Positions 13,607 to 25,385 of a stretch of 64,000 nt of DNA are shown here, piece after piece; the first letter of the stretch is position 1; every line of letters starts with the position of its first letter. The DNA is from Notospermus geniculatus (Eukaryota > Nemertea > Pilidiophora > Heteronemertea > Lineidae): assembly GCA_002633025.1 (NCBI GenBank), contig NMRB01000261.1:224652-288651 (forward strand), given 5' to 3'. The notes under the pieces are model-generated. The model saw nothing but the letters and a program-made list of their open reading frames with translations. It was not told where the DNA came from and ran no database searches. The translations under genes were made by a program, and so were the position numbers.

Positions 13607-13734
13607 CCTAAGAATCCATTCACGCGATTTTCTTGCCGCAGACGCTCGAAAGCATTGTTTGTTTCCGCTGCGTTGGTCCTGGACAAAGGATGCGACATCG
13701 CGCGGCACGAAAATCGCGTGAATGGATTCTTAGC
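13607..13734. mobile_element. Foldback element, perfect 25-bp outer arms
   Basis: The left end CTAAGAATCCATTCACGCGA... is repeated as its exact reverse complement at the right end (...TCGCGTGAATGGATTCTTAG). The loop is about 78 bp. No coding content. Confidence 0.75.
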
Positions 13735-14419
13735 CTTAGGCAGTGCTGAGACTTGAAGCTGAAGCTTCTGTCAATGCATGACTTGAACAATTTATAACCA
13801 CACAGATGTGAATCAGCTTGGCAGAATAATGGAACTTGACCATATATTGTCTGGCTCAAGTGTTGGATTGACTCGAATATTATTCCTCTTCTACGCTTGG
13901 TAATGGGATGCGCTCTCACTTAAAACTTTGAAATACTGCACTCCATCAGAATTTTATCATGTCTCGTGCGTTTATTTGATCACTTCAGATATTGTGACCA
14001 TATTTCTATATTCTTTCCTCACTAAAATCTTGCACACAACAAGCTGTTATGACATGTTTCGGTTTGTGTTATGTGTTTGTCAACTTTAAAACTAGAGTAT
14101 GGTATTATGGAGGGAAGGGAGCTGTCAGCGTTGTTGTCTTTACTGTTGAATGCTAAGTATGACAAAGCTACTCTCTTTGGGGCATTTTAGGTCCAGGGCT
14201 CAGATTGAACATACATAGAGTGGGTGCCAGTGTGAATGCCAGACTAAATGGGAAAACAACCTTTACAAATGGTAGCAGGAGCCTGAAATAGTAGTATTGC
14301 TGACGGGAGACACTCGTTGATTATAACAAAATCTAGCTGACAGTTTTCCATTGAAAGCTTTCACCAGATTTACTTCCTTTGACTCAACTTTCTGCTAATT
14401 GATGCATTCCTGTTTCCAG

Positions 14420-14604
14420 GGTAGCAAGGAGAGTATAACTAGTTACTATAGTGATGCTGGGGAGGGTCTGTATGGGATGATCCCAGTCCAGGGCGAGTTA
14501 CAGTTCGGCTTGGATTACAACTACAAGACTGGCACCTTTATCATCAACTTGAAGCAATGCAGGGACCTGTCGTTTGCTGATGAGAAGAAGAAGAGGACTG
14601 ACCC
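14420..14604 (+). CDS. Synaptotagmin-like protein, C2A domain exon 1
   Basis: Acceptor GTTTCCAG (phase 0), donor CC|GTGAGT (phase 2), 61 codons plus 2 bases. It encodes the Slp-specific SYYSDAGEG lead, then C2A strands with GELQFGLDYN and TFIINLKQCRDLSFADEKKK. The loop-1 Asp of -FADE- and the final -TDP- match the first Ca2+-binding loop of C2 domains. From memory the closest family is SYTL4/5 (YADEAKKR in human SYTL4). Slp proteins tether Rab27-bearing secretory vesicles to the plasma membrane, and C2A binds phospholipid. Confidence 0.9.
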
Positions 14605-14837
14605 GTGAGTATAAGAGGGCCAAAATAATGGTACGGTAAAGAAACTCGGTGGAATTACAAAGGGAGGTTTCCAGTATTAGAAAAAAAATACTCTCCATGT
14701 TATACACTTGTGAAGGCAGCCACTTAAAAAGTGCACCCATAATGAAACTTGCTGATGAGAATAATGAAACTTGGGTTCAAACTACATTTTATCTGGGGAG
14801 AAAAAGTTAGTTTAATTAATTGTGTCTTTCATTTCAG

Positions 14838-14940
14838 GTATGTTAAAGTGTACTTGCTTCCAGACAAAACAAGAACAGGCAAAAGAAAATCAAAAGTGAA
14901 GAAAAATACAGTCAACCCACAGTTTGATGAACAAATTCGT
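14838..14940 (+). CDS. Synaptotagmin-like protein, C2A domain exon 2
   Basis: Acceptor TTTCATTTCAG enters at phase 2, completing the split Pro codon, and the donor CGT|GTAAGT leaves at phase 0. It encodes [19 protein letters not shown] and NPQFDEQIR, the highly conserved C2A core. The basic [10 protein letters not shown] stretch matches the polybasic strand that binds acidic phospholipids in this family. Confidence 0.95.
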
Positions 14941-15210
14941 GTAAGTATTGCTTTTACCAAGGCTTGTTGATGTGGGCTGAAAACAGCTGTTGGTGCTATA
15001 TATCGTTAAAAAAGTCAGTGATGTCTAGTTCAACACAAACGTAAGCAGTTCAGCGACAATGGCAGCCATCAACCTGGCTGCCGTAAGAAAGGTACAGGAG
15101 AAAAGACAAAGAAATTGACATCAGTTGCAGCTGATGCAATATCATTGCAAAGGCATCACTGCTTTAGACTGATACATTTCATTATCATTTTCTATTCCTT
15201 TCCATTCCAG

Positions 15211-15372
15211 TACACACTTTGCAAGAGCGAGTTAGAGAGTCGGACACTCTGGATCTCCGTCTGGCACAATGATATCTTCGGGCGTAATGCTTTCCTTGGG
15301 GAAGTCATGATGCCGATGGATTACCATGAGTTTCAGGATCCCACACCTGAATGGCATCAACTACAAGAAAGG
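15211..15372 (+). CDS. Synaptotagmin-like protein, C2A domain exon 3
   Basis: Acceptor TTTCCATTCCAG, donor AGG|GTGCGT, phase 0 at both ends, 54 codons. It encodes RTLWISVWHNDIFGRN and AFLGEVMMPMD, the end of C2A with Ca2+-binding loop 3. In synaptotagmin-1 this loop has three Asp ligands. Here the first is His (WHND) and the last is Ala, so Ca2+ binding is probably lost, as in mammalian Slp4. The -VWH-FGRN-FLGE- signature is typical of Slp proteins. Confidence 0.92.
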
Positions 15373-17684
15373 GTGCGTATTTTGGGTGGAACACCCAATT
15401 CTTTCCCACTTTCAGACTGCGGTGTAGGCCGGAGAGATTTTCATATTTTTTGGGTGAGTGTATGTGGGTGTCAAGTTGTTAACAGATGGTGGCCACATTC
15501 AAGATTGATCACAAATATTGTATGGAATGAGTGTGATACATGTACATGTACCTGCTTAGTTTGAATGTCTGATTCAACAAATATATCTTCTTAATATCAA
15601 GCCTGTAGCTACATCTTTCTTGGACAAAGTCAAAGAAAAAGGGAACCTGAAAATATTTGGCATGTGGAAGGTATTGAAATTTCTGACCACCTTGTGGTGC
15701 TAGCAAATGTACTGGTAATATGACAAAATTAACGTGTGACATTCTAAGTTGTAACATCTTAATAGGTATCTGTTTTTCGCCTTCAGCTGGTAAGGTGTGA
15801 CGATTAACACAGGGTGGCTCACGAAGGGAGTGGATAACTGCAATTATCCAGAAATGGAAGCTTTGAGAAATGATCTGCTTCCACTTTTGGCCTCTTTCAA
15901 CGAATTTCCTTATCATTATTTTTCAACACAACATCAAATTTTAATCGCGCACAATTCAGGATCGACAATGCTAAATATTGTTATTGATTTGTGAGGGACA
16001 TAAAAGAGGCCGGATTACTTTAAAAGTTTTTGCTCAATTGTCAACAGTTTTCTTCAGTATGCACTGCACAAATTCTCGAAAATAACAGCTTCACTTGCAG
16101 CTTACTGCTGTTGCTACACAGCACTTATTCAAATTTCTTATCAATTTTCAATTTCCTGTTATTTTTGTCAACAGAAAGCCAACAATGATCAAATGGTAAA
16201 CATAAGATTTTTCTTCAATGTTGCTTAGTTTTTGCACCCGTCTATCAACACTTGAATGACTCCCGCTGTTCTTCATTACAACATAATGAATTCATTGCTG
16301 AATCTAAGGCAAACTTTGTAAGCAGTTCAGCAAGTTCCTGGAGTGCATAATGAAATTGGAATTAAGAGTGATGGAGTCATTTGAGTTGTTGATCGACATG
16401 TGCATTAGAAGTGCTGGCTATTTATCAGAATTCTTTTAGAAGCTGAATTTCCATATGCTCATAATTCGCAGATAGTTCTTCATAGCTTAATATTAGAAGG
16501 CAGCACCCTGCGATGTTAAGTTGTATGAATAATTCTTCTTGACGGCATTTGACATGTATCAATGGTTAGAACATTGTGACTGAGCCAAAGGTACTTGAAC
16601 TTATGACCTCAGACTTCCACTGAAGCCCACATACACGATCAAATTTTAATCTGAATTTTAGAAAAAATTGTATGAAGAATTTGACCGTTTATGGCGGGCG
16701 TAAGTGAGTTACTCATTTCAAAACTGAAGATCTATCTGACATTGCCCCATTTAAGGTAATTGTGTCACTCACATATGCATGGTGCTGACATCTATTGTTA
16801 CATCAGATAGTCGGAGCTTGTTGGTGTCTCCTTCACACACAGAATTCGGCCATTGGTACATTTAATTCAGGCCAACAAACATTTTCACCACGACGTCGCA
16901 AAAACTTCGTTATCATACTTTCTACAAAGCTTTTTCCACTGTTACATTTTTGGACACATTTTTGGACACAAGTTATTTTAGGAAAATTAAGGGAGAGGTT
17001 TCATCTTTGGAGGTGATGGGTTCTACCTAAGAATGTAGCAGCACTTCTAACATTTTCACATTTAATACTTACACATCCTTATAAATCACTGATGTAAACT
17101 TTTTTGTTTACCAGTATGCTAATTATGCTTTCCATTACGTAAAATTTAATGTTCAGGGGCCTGTTTCATAAAGTTACTTTAAGCTAATGGTACCTTTAAC
17201 CAAATGGAAAATGCATTGTAGTTAATGGTATCATTAGCCTTAAGTCACTTTATGAAACAGGCCCCAGTTCTTTAGACTAGAATTGCCATTGCTGTTAGAA
17301 TTGGTAGTTAGAACTCAGTATTACAAATATCTTGATGCGAATGGTTTTGCAATGCTGCACGCTAGAGCTATGGTATGGTAGTAGGTGCTTATGGGATTCA
17401 GCTGTCGCTTCTATGGGCTTCCGTCACTGATAAATTGCATTGAGGTGTACAGAATATAGGCCCCATAGCACAAGTCAGTACCAGTGAACAAAAAATTCTT
17501 CATCTGGACTCAGCAGAACAAGAAGCAAGCTGATTGTGTTAACTGCTGTGATTTTGAGAAAAAATTCTCCCGTGACACTCTACGGTACTGGTACCAATCC
17601 CGTTTGAACTGTTGAAAGCTCTATCTCCCAGTCCTTACAAATCCTCAGAAAAGTTCACTTGAATGTTCTTTTTCTGTTTTTCAG
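15373..17684 (+). other. Intron between C2A and C2B exons
   Basis: No exon seen. It ends at the CTGTTTTTCAG acceptor before 17685 and contains the foldback element at 17156-17269. Confidence 0.6.
17156..17269. mobile_element. Foldback MITE with GGGGCCTGTTTCATAAAG ends
   Basis: Near-perfect arms GGGGCCTGTTTCATAAAG...TTTAAGCTAATGGTACC and their reverse complement enclose a short loop. A second, incomplete copy emerges from the assembly gap at 18520. Confidence 0.85.
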
Positions 17685-17878
17685 AAACAGCCTTCTATGT
17701 CCTTCCTTTCCTACAAAGGTGACATGGTTGTCGCCATCAAGTTTGTTCCACCGGAAAAGATGAATATTACGGACGTGAGTCAAGTCGATAGCAGCGGAGA
17801 GCTCCATGTTTGTGTGAAGGAGGCGAGGAATCTTACCGCAGTGCGGGCCAATGGCTATTCAGATCCGTTTGTCAAGGC
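17685..17878 (+). CDS. Synaptotagmin-like protein, C2B domain exon 1
   Basis: Acceptor CTGTTTTTCAG (phase 0), donor GC|GTGAGT (phase 2), 64 codons plus 2 bases. It encodes the C2A-C2B linker and the start of C2B: YKGDMVVAIKFVPPEK, then GELHVCVKEARNLTA and NGYSDPFVK. GDMVV-(I/L)K and KEA-NLTA are strongly Slp4/5-like. The split codon after -DPFVK- is at the same point as in C2A. The next exon (the YLLP strand onward) is not found and would fall in the N gap 71 bp downstream. Confidence 0.9.
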
Positions 17879-17949
17879 GTGAGTAAACAAAATGGACACA
17901 TTACCAGTTAGACTGAAGGAAGTTCACCAGTCTAGTGCTGCTGAATACT

Positions 17950-18519
17950 NNNNNNNNNNNNNNNNNNNNNNNNNNNNNNNNNNNNNNNNNNNNNNNNNNN
18001 NNNNNNNNNNNNNNNNNNNNNNNNNNNNNNNNNNNNNNNNNNNNNNNNNNNNNNNNNNNNNNNNNNNNNNNNNNNNNNNNNNNNNNNNNNNNNNNNNNNN
18101 NNNNNNNNNNNNNNNNNNNNNNNNNNNNNNNNNNNNNNNNNNNNNNNNNNNNNNNNNNNNNNNNNNNNNNNNNNNNNNNNNNNNNNNNNNNNNNNNNNNN
18201 NNNNNNNNNNNNNNNNNNNNNNNNNNNNNNNNNNNNNNNNNNNNNNNNNNNNNNNNNNNNNNNNNNNNNNNNNNNNNNNNNNNNNNNNNNNNNNNNNNNN
18301 NNNNNNNNNNNNNNNNNNNNNNNNNNNNNNNNNNNNNNNNNNNNNNNNNNNNNNNNNNNNNNNNNNNNNNNNNNNNNNNNNNNNNNNNNNNNNNNNNNNN
18401 NNNNNNNNNNNNNNNNNNNNNNNNNNNNNNNNNNNNNNNNNNNNNNNNNNNNNNNNNNNNNNNNNNNNNNNNNNNNNNNNNNNNNNNNNNNNNNNNNNNN
18501 NNNNNNNNNNNNNNNNNNN
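17950..18519. other. Assembly gap (570 N)
   Basis: The gap follows the first C2B exon. The last one or two coding exons of the synaptotagmin-like gene are presumably here. The repeat on its right edge (18520-18566) matches one arm of the MITE at 17156-17269. Confidence 0.95.
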
Positions 18520-18566
18520 GGTTAAAGGTACCATTAGCTTAAAGTCACTTTATGAAACAGCCCCTG
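18520..18566. mobile_element. Half of a foldback MITE at the gap edge
   Basis: GGTTAAAGGTACCATTAGCT... through TTTATGAAACAG matches the right arm of the 17156-17269 element. The left arm would lie inside the gap. Confidence 0.75.
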
Positions 18567-21365
18567 GTCACTGCAGCATCAGTCCGTTCATAAGAGGTAC
18601 ACTATTGTGCATGTCAGTTTCATTAATGGTCGTTGAAGGCATTGTGAGTATATCCACTTTATATTGCCACATCGACTCCGGTCAGATTGGATTGTTCCCA
18701 ACTGTATTCCAATCAATTTTATCAGAAAATCTAGCTGAAAACTTCTAATTATCACCCTAAAAATTACTAAAACTGGGCAAAAATCCCCTAAATATTCCTA
18801 AAAGCAAACAAAAATCCCCCTAAAAATTCCCCTAAAACTTGCTCTGTGTGGACTTGACAGCCTGTAATCCCACTTTTCATCTGATAGTATGGCAGCGTTT
18901 TGTGCAGCATGTTATAGACTTCGGGGTGGTTGAACTTGGAGGGGGGATATCACAGGTAGAACATCAGCATTCATGGACAATCCTACTTGCTGTTTAGCCC
19001 ATAAAGGAAACTTAGTACGGTACCCAGTAAATAATAGAATGTACATGTAGAATATTTCAACTGCTTTTTCTGGTGCTGCAAGTTACATCCACATCTGATG
19101 GTGCCCTCTGTACTTCACTCAAATTAGTTTCATTCCAGCAGGAAGGTACAAAAGGACTTGTTAGTGTGTTTTTTTCGTAAGCAAGAGTACTTAAACTCAG
19201 TCTTGAAATTCAAATACAGTCATCAAACTGATTCTGAACGATGTAACGAACCGAGTCTGTTTCACAATATTCAAGTCGCCTGCGAAGGACCTTACCCCTG
19301 TCAAGAAGTACACGGTGGTTGAAGAAAGTTCCTGGAAAATCAGGAATGAAGCATCGCAATTGTAGGACTACCTCTGGGCTGTGCAGTCGATTTCATGCAG
19401 CTGATGATATATCCCTCAAGTTCTGACTAGATCCTCAATGCTTTGTAGGGGTCAGGTTAATTGTATAGGTGATACAACACCCATTGTCTTTCACCGTGAA
19501 ATTTTCACACGTTCCAATGTTCTTTAGTCTTTTATATCATGTTGTATGAATAGAATAGTAATGATATGATATATTTGTAAATAGTTAAGATATCAGTAGA
19601 AATTTGTTACAGTGAACTTTTGACTTTACCTTTATTGAACTGTTCATATTAATAGGAAATATTACTAAATCATAGTGTGGAATATATAGACAGATGTATA
19701 GACTACTAGCATTAGATTTAGTCAGGTAGTTTTGGATATCCCTTAGGGTTCATGAACTTCACTGTGACAAATTTTGACATATTCTGTATATAATCATAGC
19801 TTAGTAATATTGGAACTATAATGAATATTGTGATGTAACAGTGTGCCGAATGATCTAAATTTTTCTTAATTCGGACCTCTGAACTTTCTATTGAACCCAT
19901 TGGTGGATGGTCCATTCCCTGGAAGAACTAACAGAACCGGATCCTTTGGAACGCCAAATATTGGCAGGTGTCAAAATGCCCAGTTAATGTGAATGTCAGT
20001 TAATGGTTCAGACCTCACGACCTACCAAGGTCTCTGTTAATGCTGAGTTTTGTTTGACACTATGCCTTTCACTCTCATCTAGTATCAAATTCCTCAAATG
20101 TTGACATGCCCAATAGACTGTGATTATAAGGCATTTTGTTCACATTGAAATTTTGTCATGGGACACAGGGTGAAGGGGGCAGAATCTCTACTGTTAAATA
20201 TCTCGGACTGGTTCTCCACTTCTATGTTTAAGACCATGTGTACATGTAGGCCAAGTTTAGTTGTGTTGGCACTGTTTTACAGAAAACTGAACTATGTTAG
20301 AACTTGAGTTACCACTTCTTTTTATGAGAGGAAAATCTTTATTAACCCAACTTCAGTATTTTGGTGATGGGATCTTAATTTTCTACACTGATCAAATTAA
20401 CAAGCAATAGTGACAATCGTTTATTTGAGTTTATCTATCAAAATAAAACCTCTGTAAATATATGTAGGCACATACCATATGGTGCAAATGGTTTCTGTTT
20501 GAATTTTCAGTGCACTAGATCTGCAAAGCATACATACCTGACCTGGTGTTATCACAGTTTTGGCACATTTAGTTAGTTACTCGTGGTTTTTACTCATGGT
20601 TTGCCGATTTTGAATGCTCCACTAGATGAACTGCATCTTCAGACCAGCATTTGATCTTTTGGAAACCTAAAAGTGAATCAACTTTTGTGAAATTATTTCC
20701 TTCATTCCCAAACTCTATCTTCCCGATACTGAGGTCAAATTGACTGAAAGAGCAATGCTGGAAACTACTGATGCCAACTGCACAGAAAGCATGTGAGGTT
20801 CAGATCTTTAGTCTGGCCTTGTGTCAGTTTCCAGGACTTAGCAAATTTTCGACCCCAACCAGGGTCTTCTTCAGGCTGGCACTTTTCCACACTAGATTTC
20901 AGAAAGAACGTTTTTTTCTGAAAAATGTTTTTTCTGAAATCTAGTGTGGAAGAGTGCCAGCCTGAAGAAGACCCTGGTTGGGGTCGAAAATTTGCTAAGT
21001 GCTGGAAGTTGACTTCTTGACATTTACCACTTTGTGTGTCAATTTTTGTGCTTTCTTCTTTGGCCTTGTGTCAGTTGGGGGTTTCTTCATCCATTCCATC
21101 AGCAGCAGTTGCTATTATTTATTGCTGTTGATTACACTAGGTCAGGTCACAAAAATGAAATATTCATTCTTGATTTTGTTTGTGATTTTGGTTCCACAGG
21201 CCGGTCTTGGTTTTGTAATTTTTTAAGAAGAAAAATATCTGCAAAATTTATTTTCGTTCAGCTCTTATATGCCTTCTTGTTAAATGTTAGAGTCATGTGA
21301 AAGAGACGCAAGTCGTGTAAACTTTGTATATATTTTGTTTTTGGTGAAATAAACAGGAAGTAACA
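18567..21365 (+). other. Probable 3' UTR/downstream region of the synaptotagmin-like gene
   Basis: No C2B-like coding sequence was found in any frame. A canonical AATAAA lies at about 21348 on the + strand after an AT-rich stretch and is a candidate polyadenylation signal. A foldback element occupies 20837-21000. Assignment as UTR is inference from position only. Confidence 0.35.
20837..21000. mobile_element. Long near-perfect foldback element
   Basis: The left arm CTTAGCAAATTTTCGACCCC... and the right arm ...GGGGTCGAAAATTTGCTAAG pair over about 70 bp each, around a short loop of AAAACGTTTTTT type. A fragment of the same element is at 38266-38312 inside the zinc-finger array. Confidence 0.85.
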
Positions 21366-21730
21366 AAAGAACATCTTGCTATCAATTTTATAATTCTTAT
21401 CTTCCGGGTACCAGTTCTGGTAGTGTCATAAAACCAGAAATAATTCGTTCATATGGTGCCGTAGTTGACCATTATTTCATAGGCCTACTGGTTTATCCAG
21501 AGGAATCGGAACCAGTCGTTGGTCCAGCTGGGCGGCTTGAGATACATGTAATGAGTAGGCCAACATGTGTGGATTAATTGTAACGTCGACAATAGTGGCT
21601 TGGCATACAATGACATGAACGAGGGACACCCGAACATGGGCGACTTGTTATGCAAGTATCACGAATGCTTTGCAATCTGGCCCCCGACACATGTGTGCCG
21701 CGGCAGTAGTATGAGGCGCCATGTGGTAAT

Positions 21731-21997
21731 TTAAAGCCCCACTGTATTGAATGTGAAAAACGCAAATCATCGCCGCGATTCTCGCACGACGTCAGCGTAG
21801 TGTAAAATGTAGTACGCTCTGTCAGAATACATTGGAGCTCTCCCTGCAGTTTTTTCCAATGCGTGCTGAAAACTAGGCCTTGATTCTGTGAAGTACGTAT
21901 CAGGCAAGCATTTTGGGGACCTTCACGAGGCTATGGGACCTCTATGTCTCCTAACTTTTTGAAAATATCGTAAAATTCAATACTGTGGGGCTTTAAT
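21731..21997. mobile_element. MITE with AAAGCCCCACTGTATTGA ends
   Basis: TTAAAGCCCCACTGTATTGA at 21731-21750 is mirrored by TCAATACTGTGGGGCTTTAA at 21978-21996 with one mismatch. No coding interior. Confidence 0.7.
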
Positions 21998-22703
21998 TGT
22001 TTCCCAAAATTATTTGAAATGATATTGTTTCAAACCATAAATGTACGTATTTTGACTTATTTCATCAAATAAACGTATAAACGAAAACACTGAATTTCCA
22101 AATAACGCAAGAATTTTTATAAGAAAACAATCATGTTTATTTGCTTGTAATGTATGTACAGCACAAAAATTACATAATGAGCAAAGGAATCGCTCTTAAT
22201 TTGTTACAATAGTGCATCTGATAGTGATATATACATAGTTCAGGTTCGCGTTTCATTATATAGGCCTATTTAATTCTTTAGTCCAATTTTTGAACATCTT
22301 GACAGGAAATACAGTAACGTACGGATTCCAAACAGAAAGAAGTGACGATCTGATATCACTGTGTGAGTAGATGGCAAGTTTTCAGAGAGATTTCGATGGA
22401 TATTCAACTGCACGATTCTTATGACAGTTGCCGCCATTTTGTCATGCTAGTTTGATGTAGACTGGTTCCCGTCTTTTCCGCCTCCCCTGGTGGCCAATAC
22501 TTGATTGATGGACCTCCCAAAAGGTGAGAAAAAATTCCCATTTCACATCCAAACACTTCCTAAATCAATTTCATGGACTGGAGAGAAATGTAAGCATATT
22601 TCATTAGGAGGGGCCAGTCACTGTGGGTAAAAAATATGCACATCAATTAGAAATTAATGGCACCATCTCTTTCATTATAAACATACACGAACAAAGACAC
22701 ATT

Positions 22704-22761
22704 TATTTTCTTTAGGTCCTTTACTACAGTAGGTTGACAGTAAAGGACCTAAAGAAAATAA
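22704..22761. repeat. Perfect hairpin (inverted repeat)
   Basis: TTATTTTCTTTAGGTCCTTT is followed after a short loop by its reverse complement AAAGGACCTAAAGAAAATAA. Either a small foldback element or a stem-loop. Confidence 0.75.
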
Positions 22762-23381
22762 GGTCACCAAGAGCCCAGTTACTGATGGGAGAAACTTGTG
22801 AGTTTTCTAACCCAAGACTGGGTTAAAATATACACCTCAATTAAAAGTTACCGGTAATATAAACCCCATCTCTTTCATTATAAACATTCACGAATAAAGA
22901 CGTATATAGAATAACATAAATGAATACACAGCAAATACACGTAATGTGAAGCAAAGCCTTGGAACTTAGACTGAGTCTTCTCTAACGAAACGCTTGAATT
23001 TAGATGCATTACAGGTCATGTGACAGAAGTCTTGCACATCCTGCTGAGGTAATCAGTGGTTCTTAGCGTTCACTCCCTTTCACCTCACACAAACTGAGCG
23101 CTGAGAGCCACTGATTAGGCCCTACCCCAGGATGCGCGAGTCTTGCATTGAAAACATACATTCACCTTCCTGCCATTATGACAGATCATTTCTACAAACT
23201 ACAACAAATGCAAAGGTATGCCAGTCACATGAACTCTATTAAAAGATTACACCAATTTCACATTCAAATACAGTACAATTTATATTAAAAAGATTACACC
23301 AATTTCATTTGCAAATACAGTACAATTACATGTAATATTGAGATGTTGAATAGGCCTACATGCACATGTGCCTAATAGATC

Positions 23382-23575
23382 CTTAAAGCGAATCGATAGC
23401 GGATTTTGTTAACATTTGGCTGGTGTTTGTAAACACAAAATTCAGCCAATCAAAATGCACGAAAATTTCTTTGTTGACATTCTGGAGAAGTTTGTTTACA
23501 TTTTTTCCTGAAAATTCGTCCCCTTTCAAATTCTATTTCTAAATCAAATTTTTTCGCTTTCGATTCGCTTTAATC
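23382..23575. mobile_element. MITE with TTAAAGCGAATCGA ends
   Basis: TTAAAGCGAATCGA near 23382 and TCGATTCGCTTTAA near 23574 are terminal inverted repeats about 190 bp apart. The right half is present again after the N joint at 24063. Confidence 0.65.
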
Positions 23576-24415
23576 TACATGTACATGTACATGCGTGATG
23601 CCAGTGCAATTTTCTATGCACCAGCAACACCACGACTACATGTAAATCAAGATAGATTCTACACTGCAACAAATATGTGAAAGATAAATCGTATCGTTAC
23701 GCACACATACCGGTACATATAATCGCCCATTTTGTTCAGAGGGCGTACTTTATTCCTCAATGATATGATCATGACAGTATGAAACAATAATATTGAACTC
23801 TAAAACAGGACACAGCAATTACATCAACATACACAACGTGGTTCACAAAATAGGATCGAGATACCGGTAATACAATGAAATGGTCCATGGACCATGTGCT
23901 CACTGGGTTGGACATAATAGTCTAATGACAGAGGGAGGTACATATCAGTTATGAGCAATCTGGGTCAAGTCATTCCCAGTTAGGACTTTGATGATTTTTG
24001 GGTTATGCCACCTGGCGGCCATATTGGATGTCCGATCGGGCTGGAACTTCACATGCACATAANCCCTTTCAAATTCTATTTCTAAATCAAATTTTTTCGC
24101 TTTCGATTCGCTTTAATCTACATGTACATGTACATGCGTGATGCCAGTGCAATTTTCTATGCACCAGCAACACCACGACTACATGTAAATCAAGATAGAT
24201 TCTACACTGCAACAAATATGTGAAAGATAAATCGTATCATTACGCACACATACCGGTACATATAATCGCCCATTTTGTTCAGAGGGCGTACTTTATTCCT
24301 CAATGATATGATCATGACAGTATGAAACAATAATATTGAACTCTAAAACAGGACACAGCAATTACATCAACATACACAACGTGGTTCACAAAATAGGATC
24401 GAGATACCGGTAATA
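23520..24415. repeat. Direct duplication (about 350 bp) around a single-N joint
   Basis: Sequence 23520-23874 recurs almost unchanged at 24064-24415, starting immediately after the lone N at 24063. Only occasional substitutions separate the copies. The most likely cause is two allelic contigs placed side by side, though a real tandem duplication is possible. Confidence 0.8.
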
Positions 24416-24493
24416 CAAAATAGGATCAAAATACAAAATACATGTAGGATCGAGATAATACAAAATAGGATCGAGATAATACAAAACGTTTTA

Positions 24494-24838
24494 TTAAGAA
24501 TCTTTACCATCGTTTCTTATCATGGCCTCACGAACTAAATCTTTTACCATGTCGTTGTGGACCAGCTGATGAACATTCAACTGATCTTTTCGACGAAAAT
24601 TTTTCCCACACACCTCACAATGAAATGGTTTTTGTCCAGTGTGGGTGAAAAGGTGTACATTTAAGGTACCTTTGGTTGCAAATGATTTGTGGCATATGTG
24701 ACAGGAGAAAGGCTTTGTGCCAGTGCGAGGCATCAAATGTGGTCTATTTGCCTGCCTTGATTGTGAAGCCCTGCCATAAACCTGGCTTTGGAGATCACAC
24801 AGACCAAAAACGTCCATCCCTCCTGAAACTTGACTCAG
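24494..24838 (-). CDS. Zinc-finger terminal exon ZF37 (2 fingers), most distal
   Basis: The most distal of the alternative 3' exons and the one nearest the neighbouring gene. Acceptor TCATCTTTTCAG, phase 0, 114 codons before TAA. A 40-residue lead precedes two canonical fingers with recognition helices TKGTLNV and RKDQLNV, joined by a TGQKPF linker. A basic/acidic tail of about 22 residues follows. On the minus strand AATAAA overlaps the stop codon, so the poly(A) site is probably just beyond. Confidence 0.88.
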   Translation of the reverse strand: MSQVSGGMDVFGLCDLQSQVYGRASQSRQANRPHLMPRTGTKPFSCHICHKSFATKGTLNVHLFTHTGQKPFHCEVCGKNFRRKDQLNVHQLVHNDMVKDLVREAMIRNDGKDS

Positions 24839-25132
24839 CTGAAAAGATGAAAACAAGAATGAGATACTCTTTGTCATTGTCATGTTTTTGCTGTTCACTA
24901 CAAAGCCATGGGAGACCATTATGGTGATCGGAAACCTTGTTGATGCTGTGAATGCTGAAAAGATCCTACAAGAGAATAGCCAACATGCTGACGATAAATC
25001 TACCATATAAGTTACGATGGTCATCTTAAGAGACAAGAAGTGAGTTGCTGACCACTCTTCCTTATTACCGTAATACAAGTGTTGTCAACAAATGAGAATG
25101 CCCGACGACAATAGAAAAGTACCAAATGAGAG

Positions 25133-25385
25133 ACAAAAAAGAGCTCGCATGCCGAGGCAGGTTATCATGTCTGCTAAGCAAGCAGCAGGACCCAGGTTCA
25201 ATTCCAGCCCAGGCCATATGGGACATCATCCCTGGCTCTTCATGTCCATCGCATGGGACAGTAAGCCGTGGTGCCTTGTACATGTACCTTGTTCCTTTGC
25301 AAGGACAAGTAAAAGACCCCATCCAAGTGAGGAACATGAGTAGCTTGACATGGCCTCTTCTATACTTACCAGGGCCAATAGACGA
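25133..25385 (+). mobile_element. tRNA-derived SINE
   Basis: A tRNA-like head (about 25133-25214) carries a perfect B box, GGTTCAATTCC, at 25195-25205. It is followed by a core with ATGGGAC-GTAAGC-GTGG-CCTTGTAC and AAGTAAAAGACCCCA. The same core pieces occur in the SINE at 27025-27292 on the other strand. It sits in the spacer between ZF37 and ZF36. Confidence 0.7.

Larger units (their letters stand above)
9606..14419 (+). other. Large intron before the C2A domain
   Basis: About 4.8 kb with no recognisable exon on either strand. It contains a poly-G run near 12078 and two inverted-repeat elements (12894-13137 and 13607-13734), listed separately. Confidence 0.55.
21366..24490. other. Intergenic region between the two convergent genes
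   Basis: No gene was recognised. It contains three inverted-repeat elements, a single-N assembly joint at 24063 with a duplicated flank, and a short tandem array next to the last zinc-finger exon. Confidence 0.55.

Noticed and set aside
17892-18542. ORFs across the N gap
   Set aside because: They consist almost wholly of unknown bases.
19200-19367. Plus-strand ORF ending ...SSWKIRNEASQL as the missing C2B terminus
   Set aside because: No similarity to C2B strands (no WDRE, FLGG or YLLP motifs), and the acceptor is weak.
20999-21300. Overlapping hydrophobic plus-strand ORFs
   Set aside because: AT-rich, low complexity and next to a poly(A) signal; more likely 3' UTR.
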